Assembly: GCA_038373865.1 (NCBI GenBank)
Contig: JAXGGA010004732.1
Location: 1-64,000, forward strand
Reading direction: 5' to 3'
Length of the DNA stretch: 64,000 nt
Source: Uloborus plumipes
Taxonomy: Eukaryota > Arthropoda > Arachnida > Araneae > Uloboridae
A program made the translations under genes and the position numbers. Below the pieces are notes generated by a model. That model did no database searches, had not been told where the DNA came from, and saw nothing but the letters and a program-made list of their open reading frames with translations. Of the stretch, positions 1 through 12,016 are shown in pieces; within the stretch, counting starts at the first letter, position 1, and every line of letters starts with the position of its first letter.

Positions 1-1236
1 ATTTTTAAGCTGAATATAGTTTTTATATACAGTAGACGTTGATCCACTCATTATTTTTATGAACGTTCAATTTCAACGTTTTGTTTTTTCTGGTTACTGC
101 TTTAAATGAATTTGTAGTAGAAGGTTAATGTTACGTGTCATAAGATTTAAGAAAAGTTGTAGAGTAGCAAAAGTTTTATTCAACATCTAAGTGTTTTTTC
201 GGACATTAACATCCCTATGAATGTGATAATATTAGTTGCAGGGATGATTATCAAAAAGAGGGGAGGGGAGGACTACTTCATCGATATTTTAAGGGAAGGG
301 TGTTGGCCGCTCTTTGGACGACTTTGGTCCTGGATATAAATGTAATCATTGATTCGGCTAAATAAATTTAGCATTTAGAGCTTAAGAATACTTATTAATT
401 CTCCAAGCATTTATAATGTCACACCCGGAAGGATGACAAAGTTTCTAGAGTTCATACAATACTTACAACACTATGAGATTAAATTCAAACTAATACCAAG
501 AAAATGGCAAACGGTCCTGCAAGTCAAAAATAAAGTCTTCACACAAAAATTTTGAGAATAAGAATCTCTGTTCCCAAACGCAAATTAACCAATAAAATAT
601 ACATGCACTGTATTACAAATAGGTGAGGGGGGCGGTAATGGAATTAGCAATCTCTATGCCTGTTAGTAATAGGTGTTGAAAGTAAAAAAGAAAGACAAAA
701 AAAAAAGAGGACTTGTTATTAAAATCATTCAAAAAAAAAAGAAAGAAAGAAAAAGAGAAAAACTAAGAGTACGAAATGAAAAGAGGCGAGTTTTCTCCCT
801 AACGCAGGGACCTCACATTCTGCTCCTGTACGCAGTGAGGAGACACTTCCCTCTCCACCGCTTTGGTTAGGGACAAAGGGAAATCTGGGGCCAGTTAAGA
901 TGGGCCCACAGGTCGAATGTTACAATGGGGTGTCATCGCTATCCGCTCTTCTTAATCCAGCCACTGCGATTGGCTAAAAGCGGAGATGGTCGCGGGCCTG
1001 CTAAGAGCGGCCCTCAAGCTTGTTCTAAAAGCCGTGCGAAGCGCTAAAATTGATGGAGTTAGAAATCTTTCTTGTGCTGTGTTAGCGATGTGCGGGGGGG
1101 GGGGGGGGTGAGTGTAGGTTTAAAATATGTTTTGTGCACTATGTTTTTTTGTTTTTGTTTTTTTTTTTTAATTTTTTGAACAGAAATACAAAACGATATG
1201 TTTTAATTATGTATTAGTTTTTCTTCCAATTTTTCT
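1..1236. other. Unassigned AT-rich DNA with a GC-richer patch
   Basis: I see no gene here. Purine-rich low-complexity sequence lies at about 685-780, and a GC-richer patch at 780-1060 could be the inner part of the hAT-like element whose end is at 1311. A pure G run is at 1093-1108. Nothing reads as an exon with splice sites. Confidence 0.4.
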
Positions 1237-1311
1237 GGGAGGGCCGTAGTTTTTCTTCCAATTTTTCTGGGTGGGCCCGGCCCACCCGGCCCATAGTGAG
1301 GAGCCGCCCCT
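1237..1311. mobile_element. Putative hAT transposon terminus
   Basis: A direct duplication of a segment containing TTTTTCTTCCAATTTTTCTG precedes a GC-rich end that stops in GAGGAGCCGCCCCTG. On the minus strand it starts CAGGGGCGGCTCCTC, the usual form of a hAT end (CAGGGG). I could not find a matching opposite end or an 8-bp duplication to the left, so this is either a solo end or a heavily deleted copy. The family assignment rests on terminal sequence alone. Confidence 0.35.
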
Positions 1312-1615
1312 GAAAGACATGCTTCAGATATAGCAAGTAATAAAAGATATTGTAACTTTAGAAGTCAAAGAAATCAATTCTGATACGTTACGAGATGCTG
1401 TGGAAAAAAATGTGGGGCATCGTATCCAGTTTTTGCTACTTCACATTAGGGATCATATTAAATTACCTTTGTGATCAAAAAGCCATTTTTGAAAATAAAA
1501 TGGATGCATATTTTGTCAGAAGCATTTAATTGTTCGACAATAAGAGTAACACACTTTTGCAGCGCCAAAATTTCCCCTGGTGGCTATTTTTTAAACTATT
1601 TTTTTTATTTCAGAA

Positions 1616-1646
1616 ATCGAAATCCCATGGTCCATGGGATTTCGAT
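1616..1646. repeat. Perfect 15-bp inverted repeat with 1-nt centre
   Basis: The arms at 1616-1630 and 1632-1646 are perfectly complementary (ATCGAAATCCCATGG). They are followed by two direct copies of ATCCATGTGTGACCATA at about 1651 and 1680. No coding context was found. It could be a MITE core or a binding site; this is an observation only. Confidence 0.7.
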
Positions 1647-1770
1647 GAATCATCCATGTGTGACCATACAATTTTCGACCATCCATGTGTGACCATAGAA
1701 TTTGGCAATGTTTCCCCCAGTACTTAACGCGCTAGAGTGCTCCAAACGGCCTCAAGTTAATTTATAACCA

Positions 1771-2376
1771 CCCTGTATAATACTGGCAGCCGAGGTTACA
1801 ATTTAAAACTGTAAAATGCACAGTAGTAAACTGTACAACTAGCAATTTTACAGTTTCTTACTGTAAAGTTAGAAAATTTACAGTTTATTGCCGTAGAATT
1901 TAGCTGTATTATACTGTAAAAATAACAGTATAACACTGACAGCAGAGGTTCCAGTTTAAAACTGTAAAATGCACTTTAATAAACTGCAAAATTAGTAGGT
2001 TTACAGTTAATTATAGTAAAATTAGCAATTTTACAGTTTAGTACCGTAAAGTCGGGTTACTTGGACCCTAGGGGGTTACTTGAGCCCATTACAGTAAAAT
2101 GATAAAATCTAGGTTTGGTACTTATTAGTTGAAGACTTGCATGTAGTTCCTCGTTTCTCCGCAAGGTAGAAGCACTCTGCAATATCTAACGCTAGTACCA
2201 AACCCAGAGTTTATCATTTTACTGTGGGCTCAAGTAACCTCCTTGTGGGTCCAAGTAACCCGACTTTACGGTACTGCAAAAGACGCAATTTGACAGTTTA
2301 TTACTGTAAAATTAGCAATTTTTACTATAAAAATAGCTGTATTATACTGTAAAAACAACATTCATTTTTTACAGTG
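1771..2376. mobile_element. CACTG MITE family, copy 1 (with nested foldback)
   Basis: This copy ends in ATTCATTTTTTACAGTG followed by TA. It is built of repeated, self-complementary units such as TTTACAGTTTATTACTGTAA. The 5' end is truncated: it starts at the inner CTGTATAATACTGGCAGC motif. The family has terminal CACTG/CAGTG and TA flanks, which fits non-autonomous Tc1/mariner-type elements; that superfamily is inferred from the TA sites. A separate foldback sequence sits inside (2041-2274). Confidence 0.75.
2041..2274. repeat. Foldback insertion inside MITE copy 1
   Basis: About 82 bp at 2041-2122 is repeated in inverted orientation at 2194-2274 (GTCGGGTTACTTGGACCC against GGGTCCAAGTAACCCGAC), with a spacer of about 70 bp. 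The outer bases continue into MITE-like sequence, so the exact insertion borders are unclear. It could form a long hairpin. Confidence 0.7.
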
Positions 2377-3350
2377 TACCTCTGAAAACAGTTGTCAAAA
2401 TCCATTCGTCTCGAGCATACATTCACGGTAAATTAAGGTTTTCCAACGTTTTATCACACAAAATTGCAAATTGCTGCCGACGCATGTTTCGAAGTTATAA
2501 GAAACGCATTGCTAATTCCTAAAGCTTCGTGGATGGTTTTCCATCCCAAAGCTCACACTTCTTTCCATTGAAAAAAGAGGTTCCTCATAGCCCCAAAACA
2601 CGTGTCTGCAGCAATAGGAGATTTTGTGTGATAAAATGTTGGATAACCTTGAAAACATTGCAAGCACCAAATGTATTTATTCAATAATTAAATACATACA
2701 TTAATGAGTTCAATTCAGGAAAATGCTGTGTTTTTTTTTTTTTTTTTTGATTATTTCATCGATTTGCACAGACCATGCTCAATACAATAATGAACCTAAA
2801 GTTTCTAAACTTTAAAGTAACTTTGATAGCGGAACATGCCTTTGCAAAGTTACAGATCACTTCAAGTCACCACTATTACAGTCAAAAAAAATACAGATTT
2901 GTAATTTCTGTCACACAGCAGCGATTTGACACATTTCGTGCAACTTCACCGCTAAGTTGCTGTGACAACTATTTGGTGACTGATAACTTTGTGGCAAATG
3001 AAGATGTCACTTCAACGTCATTTTGAGATGTTACCGTAAACTGGCATTCGGAAAGTTGCTACAACTTGTTATTGACTTGACAGTGCCGTTTTGTGACAGT
3101 CCCGTCCCTTTCCGTTGAAGGTTCCGTTTTAATCTCGGCACTGTTAGGATAAAAGATTTAATCAAAAGTTTTTTTTTTAGAAAAATTTAAAAAATAATGC
3201 TAAGAATATTTAAAAAGTAAATTTTTTATAGCTATGGTTTGTGAAGCAGGGCAGATGACAAAAAGATGTCGACATACAAACTAGAAACACGTAAAAAAAA
3301 GAAGAAATTAAAACAAAAGATGAAAACTATATACACAAACCAAAAGCTTG
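2377..3350. other. No gene seen
   Basis: AT-rich unique-looking sequence with a T run at 2731-2748. The open frames are short and have no recognisable product or splice context. Confidence 0.4.
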
Positions 3351-3353
3351 GAA

Positions 3354-3470
3354 GGGGCCTCGGTGGCTCAGAGGTGGAAGTTTCGCCTCGAAAGCAAAAG
3401 GTCGTGGGTTCGATTCCCGCCGGTATCCTGGGTGTAATTTCTCTCTTTGTGTTGTTAATCTTTCTGGTGT
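3354..3470 (+). repeat. tRNA-derived SINE-like sequence
   Basis: An internal RNA polymerase III promoter is visible: A box TGGCTCAGAGG at 3364-3374 and a perfect B box GGTTCGATTCC at 3407-3417. A T-arm (GTGGG/CCCGC) surrounds the B box. The putative acceptor strands (GCCTCGG and CGGTATC) do not pair, so a functional tRNA is unlikely. A T-rich tail-like stretch follows. A tRNA-derived SINE or tRNA pseudogene is the best reading. No clear target-site duplication was found. Confidence 0.55.
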
Positions 3471-3939
3471 TGTCTTAAATGTTAATAAACAAGTCAAACC
3501 TCTCGAGGCCCAAACTTCATTGTAATTTACTATGACACGTCAACAACTACAACAAGAAGCCTGGAAAATTAATGATCACCATAGCTTGACTACGGAGTGT
3601 TGACGGATTAACTGAAATCGGAGACAGACCCCTTCACTTTGTAATAGGTAGGATCAGCAACAACGGGCAAGCAGTCACGTTTTTACTGCTCGTGTTTTCT
3701 CTTTGACCCTACCCATAAAACATTCTGTTTCCGCTTCCAGTGCATGCACCCTCTCTCTGTAGCACAGTTATAGCAACAAGCGGAGATCTGAAAAAAAAAC
3801 TATGAAATCCCAGGGATACAAGAAAGTTATTTTCAGGATTCCGGGAACCGCTTTTTAGAGTCAGAAAACCCATTCGAAAGACTAGGCCATGCTTGTATGG
3901 GAACAACAAGCAACCCAATTTTTGTACGCTTCTGATTAA

Positions 3940-4092
3940 GGGCCTGGCTCCACATCAGCAGAAAACCGATCGAAACCGAGTCAGAAACCGAAAATACGGG
4001 TACTTTACGTTTCCCTTCAAATTCAAAGTACCCGGATTTTCGGTTTCTGCCTTCGGTTTCGGTCGATTTTCTGCTGATGTGGAGCCGGGCCC
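3940..4092. mobile_element. 153-bp palindromic MITE, TAA target site (Tourist/Harbinger type)
   Basis: The element is an almost complete inverted repeat, starting GGGCCTGGCTCCACATCAGC and ending in its complement. It is flanked by TAA at 3937-3939 and 4093-4095. A 3-bp TAA/TTA duplication is characteristic of PIF/Harbinger MITEs; the assignment is inferred from that and from the terminal repeats. No coding capacity. Confidence 0.75.
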
Positions 4093-4779
4093 TAACTCCC
4101 AAAACTTTTTATTCTCACTCATTTGAAGAATTCAGTATCAAATTGGCGAATCGATCGACATAGTCTACTCGTGGAGACGTAAATGCTCAAACCGGACGAG
4201 GAAAGAGATGAGTTCATTATATTGCTCTAAATATAAAAAAAGTACCAATTCTAAAATCTCTAATCGAACGTAGGGCTTAATATTTCCCCAAAAACATATG
4301 CACTCGTCTACTGGTACCAAAATTTCAAGCCAATACTTTCGAAATTGTAATTTTCATGATTTTGTAGCTCACCACGAACGTTTAATGAACTTTTTTTCCA
4401 AACAAAACAAGTAACGCTTGAAAACCCTACATGGCAGAAAATATTCGATTTTCTGCTAAAATACATTTTTGCCTTGATTCTCTATATAAGTGGGAGCAAT
4501 TTGATGCGTTTTAACGAAATTTAAAGTTTCTCGCTTACTTATAATTTTTTCTCATATTTTTTTCTTACCCTTGATAGCACTGTGTTTGTTTAGATCAAGA
4601 TGTATTTACTTCAGAATGCGAAGCGATTTGCTTCATCATCTCGAAAGCTTTATCCCAATTTCTTATTTTAACACGATGAGTGTACAGAGCTACTCTCATT
4701 TTTCATCATTTTTACACTTACGGCTAATATCAGAGTCAAACGAAATCCAATAAGAGAAAAACGGCGAAATGAAGGAGGG
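4093..4779. other. No gene seen
   Basis: AT-rich sequence with no recognisable product, repeat structure or RNA gene. Confidence 0.4.
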
Positions 4780-5460
4780 GGGAATCCAAAGCTAAAGGTT
4801 AAGATTAGCGAGACAAAGAAAAGAGAGACATAAGAAACAGCTCTTTTTCGAAGACAAACAAGTAAAGAAAAACTTTCGAATTGCTTTTCATTAGAAACGG
4901 GAGCGGAGAGAAGGCTATTTTACGTGGACGCCGAAATCAGCCAACTATTGATCCTGGCAGGGCAAACAGCCAATGAAGGAAACGAGTGGCAAGAGGAGAA
5001 AAAAGAATAGCTCCCATCCAGGAGTTCCGGCAACCCCTCCTTAATAGGAGTTTAGCACCATTGGACTGGGGTGTGCGAAAGCGGTCTCGACTTATTAAAG
5101 GGGCATGCGAAAAGGACCACCGCCGGAATAAAGGCAGAGAGGAAACATTGTCGGCCGTTTATGGTGGCAGTGAAGATATCTGCATTGCAGGAAGGATTAA
5201 ACAATACGGGGGCGAATCTTCGCTTTGGGTGTTTATCCGTGAAAGGGACTCAGTTAGGAAATGGCGGAAACATTTCACGCACATGATGGCATCGGGAATG
5301 ACAGGATCCGTGAGAAAGTTACCCTTTCTGCTCGAAAGAATACCCCCTTTCCAAATGTTTTCAAAACATCCGTCAATCCCCTTCCCGCTTTCCTAGTTTT
5401 TACTTATCGCCAGGTTGAATCTTCAAGCGAAAGAAAAGCCTGTCTGGAAATTGAAATTTA
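4780..5460. other. GC-elevated island, possible conserved non-coding element
   Basis: The composition is clearly richer in G and C than its surroundings, and no transposon ends are visible. A 136-codon open frame (4986-5396, plus) lies here. Its translation is Arg/Lys/Ser-rich, resembles no family I know, and has no splice or start context, so I do not call it a gene. Similar islands occur at 28190-28580, 34300-34640 and 43060-43515. Conserved regulatory sequence or an unrecognised exon are both possible. Confidence 0.3.
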
Positions 5461-5929
5461 AAACATGGCCTCTATTTCATTGTTGATTACATTTGAAAAA
5501 TTTCTTTAGAACATCGGGAAAAGAGGTGAATGGCAATTGAAAATATTGCATTGGGTTGTTTATCAAATTGCTTAAAACAGCTAAAGTTGATTTTATCATA
5601 ACTGAAAGTGAAAACGAAAAGAGGCTTCAGAAGGAGAACTACGGAAGGCAAGGATCGGTTTGAAAAAAAAAAAAAAAAAAAAAAACATAAAACATATAAA
5701 TATATCAAGATCAAATTTTAAATGAATAAGCATTTCTTAAACTGTTGTTAAGTATAATTGCTACCATTTGTCATGAGAAAGCCAACTTTTCTATGTCCTC
5801 TTCATAAAAAGATGCTACCAGTGAAGACAGCCACTGCCAAGCACTTTTCTTCTTTTTGCTTAGTCTTCAATGCCCAAGTGAATGGCTCCAAATCACGTTT
5901 CAAGCTTAAGAACGGTATACGCCCAAAAT
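5461..5929. other. No gene seen
   Basis: AT-rich, with an A run at about 5661-5684. Nothing recognisable. Confidence 0.4.
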
Positions 5930-6045
5930 GTCGCGTGTCCAAAATGTTGCCGGTCAAAAATGTCGCGGTCCACAATGTCGCTGGCCCAAAATGTCACCGG
6001 TTTACAAAATGTCGTCAGACAAAAATGTAGAACGTCCGATATTGA
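5930..6045. repeat. Short array of 17-20-bp degenerate minisatellite
   Basis: About six units of the type CCAAAATGTCGCCGGTC are arranged in tandem. The same unit in the opposite orientation makes the larger array at 11374-11716. Open frames in it are by-products of the repeat. Confidence 0.75.
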
Positions 6046-6822
6046 TATAGTTTGCACCAAAAATTAAAACATACGAAAAAGCTTTTTATCACCAAATTAG
6101 CAAAAGATTATTAATTGCTGTTGATGGACGTGTGCGTTAATAACAGTATGGACTAAAATTTTTGAAAAATACTAAAAGAAAAAATTACCCTTTCGGCTTG
6201 TAACTGTTTCGAGCGTTTTCCAAGAAACAAATAGTTTTTAAACAAGCTTACGTTATCTATTTACAATAGCTTCTTTCACCGTGACTCGCTATCTACCAAC
6301 TTAAAAACGAATAGATTAGCAATTCAAGCCAAGTTTAATTGATATCGAAAAGCAAATTCAAGTGTTAAAAAGAAGAAGTTGAAGAACAATGAAATGAATA
6401 ATACAATGCTTGAAACTTGGTTTTTGTTAAAATTTCTTACATGAGGTAAAGCAAGTCTATATTACTTAATAATAGAGGTGTTTTTATTTTTTTCCACACA
6501 TAATGTGTAAAAGAAAGTATTGTATCGGTGCAAAATCGTCAATTTGGAAGAATTTACACGTTCTGACTTAATGTTCTAAATTCAATTTTACCGTTTTTTT
6601 TTTAAAGGAAAATGTGTAAGTGTGTATCTGCGTGACCCATTTTTTGGGGGCGCTCTACCTCAAAACTTGCTGCATGAATTAGAATGAAATTTGGCACACA
6701 CATATACCGATATGTGATTAAGTGATGATTGGTTTTTGCCTCTAGTTCTTCCAAGGGAGTTTTTACTTACAAGACTGTAATGGAACGTTTTTAGAATAGC
6801 GTGATATATATATATATACTAT
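6046..6822. other. No gene seen
   Basis: AT-rich sequence ending in a (TA)n stretch next to the Harbinger insertion at 6823. Confidence 0.4.
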
Positions 6823-7582
6823 GGGGTCTCTGCCCATACGTAAATTTACGTACGTTAATCATGACGTCAACGTACGCACGCATCGTAACGAACGCTAGTA
6901 ACGTAAGCTGATAACCGTACGTGCGGTAACTGCGTCGTCTCTGCCCAAATATTCCGAACGTACGTTAACATTCGGCGTGTTTACGAACGTACTGAAAAAT
7001 ATTAAGCCACGCCTTTATTCCGATCCAAATCAGCCAATCGAAAATTAGCGTTACAATCGGCGCGTATCTTGGCAATGTTCGGCAGACAACGCTTTTACTT
7101 TTGTTTTCCATTGTTTGCATACACACAGAACTTATACTATTACTTATGAGAAAAGACAATGGGTGTCACTAAAAAAATCATTGTCAAATATTGGAATTTA
7201 GATAAATAACAGCGGAAGTGTATTTTGAATAGTCAAAACAATTGATTTCATGATTTATAAATTATTGTTGTTAACATATATACTTATTAAAGCGTATTAA
7301 CTGTATGACACATCATAGAATATTGCATCTATCACAATTTAAAGCATGATGGTCATTTGACAACAGCCGAATTGAGTTTTATAAATCGGGTCTTCTTATT
7401 TTCAAAGGCAACAAAATTTTGTGAAAACAGGAAGATATTGCAGCTGCACAAAAAAGTAATACTATTCCTGAATTTGCCGACTTGTCAGTTCGAGCTTGCC
7501 GAATGAGGAAAACTTTTGGGTCCTAGTGACCTCTCATGACCTCCATTTGGGGCTCCTGAATATGTATAACACTATAATATTT

Positions 7583-7985
7583 AACGCAAATGCACCCACA
7601 GCTCGATCATAGCATCCTAAGACTGCAGTTTTGCCCTTATTATGGTCTCCTCAGTTAGGAATAGCCAATGATCGAGCCGGAGGCAAAAATCCTCTTAATG
7701 TAGCTAAGATAGTCAACAAACTGGTAGATAAAGTGAATTTATCTTACCAGCGAGCGTCCTCAAACTATGGTGCGGCTCAACTCGAAATTTGAAGGCAAAA
7801 GCTGGGTAATATGCAATGAGTTACTGCCCGTGAGCCAGGGCTGAGGCAGAACTAACGCAAATGCACCCACAGCTCGATCATAGCATCAAGGGCGAAACTG
7901 CAGTCTTAGGATGCTATGATCGAGCTGTGGGTGCATTTGCGTTAGTTCTGCCTCAGCCCTGGCTTACGGGCGGTAACTCATTGCA
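7583..7985. repeat. 76-bp-arm palindrome with a third copy
   Basis: The arms at 7812-7887 and 7910-7985 are near-perfect inverted repeats containing GCACCCACAGCTCGATCATA. A third partial copy at about 7587-7640 continues from the arm into the palindrome centre (CTAAGACTGCAGTTT). It lies inside the Harbinger element. No coding frame is supported. Confidence 0.75.
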
Positions 7986-8078
7986 TACTATAATATTTTT
8001 CAGCATCTAATTTAAAATATTTTTGTGCTGGATATGGAATCAAAAACAAGTACTACAGGCCCTAATTAACACAATTGC

Positions 8079-8950
8079 CAGGGCCTGATTATGGCACAGG
8101 CCATCTAGGCCTGGGACTGGGACCTCATCTTGCTAAGGGCCCCCTTTTTTTAAAAAACTGATGCACAGCATTGAAGAATTATGTATTTTTAAGAAAAAAA
8201 TAATGATTCATAAATTGAAAAATAAAAACAACCTATTTTGATACTTAATTAGCACTTCTCTTATTTAGTTCCTTTTATGTTAAGTATAAAATATTTCTTT
8301 CTTGAGAATTAGCTATAAAAATCTTGAGCTAAAATGGATATAACAAAGCAGTATCAGGGATGCTATATGCATACAGTGCAACTGCATAGACCCTTGCAGA
8401 GCTCCATACAATAATCCCCAAAAATCGCCTCCCTCAGGTGTGCCCACAGGGAGGATTATGGCGCAAGTTGCGCCAACAAAATTTTTGGGGGGGATTTTTT
8501 TTTAACTGATTTATTTTTTAAATTATTTATTAATTTAGTTTATTTATTTAATTTTTTTTTCGTGTGTGTGTGGGTGTGCTTGGAATGTGTGGAAGAGAAA
8601 AAAAAGAGATCATATTCTGTGCATAATTGGAACTTTTAAAAAGTTAATATATGAAAAAATAAGTTATAATTTAAAAAATGAATAATTAATATTAGAAAAA
8701 AAAATAAAAAAGAGGGAAAAAAATAAAAAGCACAAGAGGGTTGTGAATTTTTTTGGGGGGGGGGGAATTGAGCTTGGAGAGGGGGGGATGGGTAAATACT
8801 TTCTTCAATATTTTGCAAACAAAACATAATTTTTAATGCTCTGCGTCCATTTATAGAGTATTATTAAAATTATCCCCCGCTTGTATCGCAGTGAGGGGGC
8901 TTCTAAAGTATTGTCGGCCTTGGGCCTCACTTTTAGTTAGTCGGGCCCTG
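8079..8950. mobile_element. hAT-type non-autonomous element nested in Harbinger
   Basis: Terminal repeats CAGGGCCTGATTAT and the inverted form of TCGGGCCCTG are flanked by an 8-bp duplication with one mismatch (ACAATTGC at 8071-8078, ACAATTGT at 8951-8958). An 8-bp duplication and CAGGG ends are hAT hallmarks. It is itself interrupted from 8435 by another MITE fragment. No transposase frame is visible. Confidence 0.7.
8435..8786. mobile_element. Truncated copy of the GCGCAAGTTGCGCCA hAT-type MITE
   Basis: It matches the complete element at 29018-29635: start CAGGTGTGCCCACAGG, then GGCGCAAGTTGCGCCA, then ATTTATTT-rich sequence and a G-rich end. The last bases of the right terminus are missing. 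Sequence from about 8787 to 8850 is an inverted copy of Harbinger coding sequence at about 9737-9800, which shows a rearrangement at this junction. Confidence 0.65.
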
Positions 8951-9432
8951 ACAATTGTTGATTGAGCCCACTGGTCCATGGGTCTCCCTAGGTTTCAACC
9001 CCATTTCTCTATTCAATATATTTACTTCAATAAAATGAAAAAAAATCTCTAAATATACTTCAGTTGTAACATTTTAAAGCAAATATTATGCAAAAATTAT
9101 CCTACAATGTTTGCTATTACTGTTAATTTCTTTGTGGGCCACTCAGAACATTTTAGAGGTCTATTGATACATTAAAAGTTTTTTTTTTCAGACTTTTAAT
9201 TTGACACTGTGTCATTTATTTATTTATTTTGTGAGAAAATCTTTCCTCGAAATATGGTCGTTACGTATCAAATTAAAGCGCATATAATTGTTATTAAAAT
9301 GAGCTAATATGCAACTCTGTACGTCTCATAGGACTTGAGTTATAATATTTTACAGCACTGCCAGCAAGAAAAAAAGTGTTTTTTAACGAATTTCAGAAAT
9401 TAATTACTGATTAATTATGAATAATAGATTTT

Positions 9433-9574
<142 letters not shown>

Positions 9575-9756
9575 AGATTTAATACGTTCAAGGGTAGGAT
9601 TCCCGAAAGTTACATGAAAATCCGAAACGGCCAGGTCGAGATTTCTTTCGTCTTTTGGTTGATTTAATATGGTTGAATAAAAGGAATCTGTGCGAAAAAA
9701 ATAAACAGCAAGGCGCGAACAAGATTTGCTACTACTCTATGAATGGACGCAAAGCA

Positions 9757-10016
9757 TTAAAAATCATGTTTTGTTTGCAAAATAATGAAGAAAGTATTTA
9801 CCCGCAAGTGAGCTGGTAGTCCTCCGGCGGGAAAACTATCTTTAATATCTTCCGTGAGTTCAATCGCTAAATTTTTTGTTAACCTGAAAAGTTTAACAAA
9901 TCTGCGATCTGAAAGCTCGAAAGCATTGAATTGGTCTTTAAACACATTTCTTTCAATCGTTTCCAATCTTTCAACGTCTTCTAGTTGCTAATCCAACGCA
10001 GCAAACGCGGCATCCA
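9757..10016 (-). pseudogene. HARBI1-like Harbinger transposase, N-terminal fragment
   Basis: The minus-strand translation contains FELSDRRFVKLFRLTKNLAI followed by HLRVNTFF. This resembles the N-terminal part of PIF/Harbinger nucleases, which have a conserved SD..F...FRL.K block before the catalytic domain. A stop codon interrupts the frame near 9990, and the reading ends at about 9757 without the DDE core. The function would have been transposition of the surrounding element. It is now a relic. The family call comes from remembered motif pattern, not from a search. Confidence 0.6.
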
Positions 10017-10223
10017 TCTCGGTTTTTAAGTACGCAAAAGGGTTTTCCGCCAGAAAGAAGACGGTGTTAATTTTCCGTATGTTTACATTTTAGAGTACGT
10101 ATTTTGCGTGCGGAAAAAAAAAGGCAGAGACTAGCGGGTCTCGCTACATACGTTAAAATAACGCCACGGGTTGGTTTTGAATGCAGAGAATTTTTACGTA
10201 TTGGGCAGAGACTAAACCCCTAT

Positions 10224-11373
10224 GTCTGAAGAAGGTTCAGAAGAAATCAAATAAAAAATTGGCCCATACGAAGCTTTCAGAAGATACGCCACAGCATCAA
10301 GGAAGCAGAGCAATTGAACTTTTTATTTTTCATTATTTGTGAGTGATGTATATCAAGAGGTAATGCAAGTATTCAGACAGAATTTTGTTTGTAGAATGGT
10401 CTTAAAGGTTGAGATACTTATTTATTTCTGCCGTTAATCAGCTCTGACATGGCATTGTACCTTCGTTACAATCAGTATTTAAATGTAGAGTTGAATATGA
10501 TACCATTTTTCCTCTTGCCATTTCACCTCCCTTTTCACCACCCAGTTGTTACAAAGGAAGCAATAAATCCATGAACGGGCGTGCCATGTTCTGTTCTCCA
10601 ATGCGTCTCTAATTTGATTTCAAACGTCTCCAACCTACTCATAAAGAAAATGTTCTAGAAGAAAATTGCCGGCTGCTCGGTGATTAAACGGTATTCCGTT
10701 TTCGCAAAAGGAAAAAAAATCCTTTACAGCAAATTTATTTGTTTAATTTCTTTATATGAAAAAAAAAAGAAATAATTCTAAATATAATTAAAAAGAACTA
10801 AAAAATACGCTTTTAGAGTAAATCAAATTCAAAAGAAGATTTTCAAAACTGTTGAATATCCGCAAAGTTTGCATGCACTTATAATATGCATTTTGTGAAC
10901 GATCGATGCCCAACTCAGAATTAATGGCAAATGCCCTTATTATGCATCAACATGCAATATAGTTTAGCCTTGAGTATTAATAATGGTATTAAATATATTA
11001 CTTTCACGTTTGTCAAGAACATGAATTTTATCTTTTATTCAGAGTTGCATATATACAAACAAACAAACAAACAAACCCACATTTGAAGCTAATAGAGGCG
11101 TATTAAAAACGAAGAAATTTAGCGTACCTGAGCCCTGAAAAACTATGTCAGTATTTCGGTACTGAAATAATTTAAGCTTTAGAAGAAATCAATTTAGGTA
11201 CATTTCTGTAAATAAATTAAGCTAATTTTCTAAACTGCTACGTTTAAAAAAAAGTTTCTAAACAGGTGTGTTTATCATATCGTGAGAAGCTTATTAGTAA
11301 AATTGAGCTACATAATTAAGCTGCATTGAATTTGTGAATTACTGGCTACATTAAATCGGTACTATGCACTTAC
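10224..11373. other. No gene seen; (CAAA)n microsatellite
   Basis: AT-rich sequence with a short (CAAA)5-6 microsatellite at about 11055-11077. No exon, RNA gene or transposon end recognised. Confidence 0.45.
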
Positions 11374-11716
11374 GTCATTTTGGAACGGCTATATTTTGGA
11401 CTTTCGACATTTTGGACCGGCGGCATTTCGTGCCGGCCACATTTTAGGCAGGCGATATTTTGGACCGGCGATAATTTTGACCGGCGAGTTTTTGGACCGG
11501 CGATATTTTTGACCGGCGACATTTTGGGCAGGCGACATTTTGGGCAGGCGATATTTTTGACCGGCGACATTTTGGACCGTCGACATTTTGGCCCGCGACA
11601 TGTTGGCCCGCGACATGTTGGCCCGGCGACATTTTGGATCGGTGACAATTTGGACCGCGACATTTCGGCCCGCGACATGTTGGCTTGGCGACATTTTGGC
11701 CCGCGACAGAGGTTTG
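11374..11716. repeat. Minisatellite array, unit about 17 bp
   Basis: About 20 degenerate tandem units of the type GGCGACATTTTGGACC (variants GGCAGGCGACATTTTGG and CCCGCGACATGTTGG). The unit is not a multiple of three everywhere, and several overlapping open frames of 100-144 codons on both strands are by-products of it. Confidence 0.9.
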
Positions 11717-12016
11717 AAAGTCGGGCGATAAGGAGGATGGTCGAACTCGTATCAACCACAGATCTGGCATAGCTCGATACACAACTCGCAAATAATAATC
11801 GCAATTAAACTATTAATTGCACGCCACAATTAATTTAATCGAATTATTGTACGTTAATCGTTTCGCACAATTGTAACTGTAATTAATTTTTTTAAATTGT
11901 TTTGTGAAACAATTAAAACTAACAGTTAACTTTATGTATCAATAGATACAGTGCAGCGCACAGGGTGGAGACTAAACTCTTATTCGATTTTACATTTGTT
12001 TTGCAAGTATATACAC
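11717..12016. other. AATTAATTG-rich sequence
   Basis: Many short inverted words of the AATTAATT/CAATTG type occur here and again at 12420-12600. The two blocks flank the MITE at 12017-12258 and may be the arms of one larger unnamed element. No gene. Confidence 0.4.

Noticed and set aside
433..530. Possible Gypsy-type RNase H remnant (LQHYEIKFKLIP in one frame)
   Set aside because: Weak resemblance over about 30 residues, and no neighbouring reverse transcriptase or LTR could be seen.
3354..3430. Functional tRNA gene
   Set aside because: A and B boxes and the T-arm are good, but the acceptor strands do not pair, so a tRNA-derived SINE or pseudogene fits better.
4986..5396. 136-codon open frame on the plus strand
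   Set aside because: No recognisable domain and no start or splice context. The GC-richer local composition makes long chance frames more likely.
11370..11804. Overlapping open frames of 100-144 codons on both strands
   Set aside because: They all read through a 17-bp minisatellite. The repetitive translations in several frames show they are not proteins.
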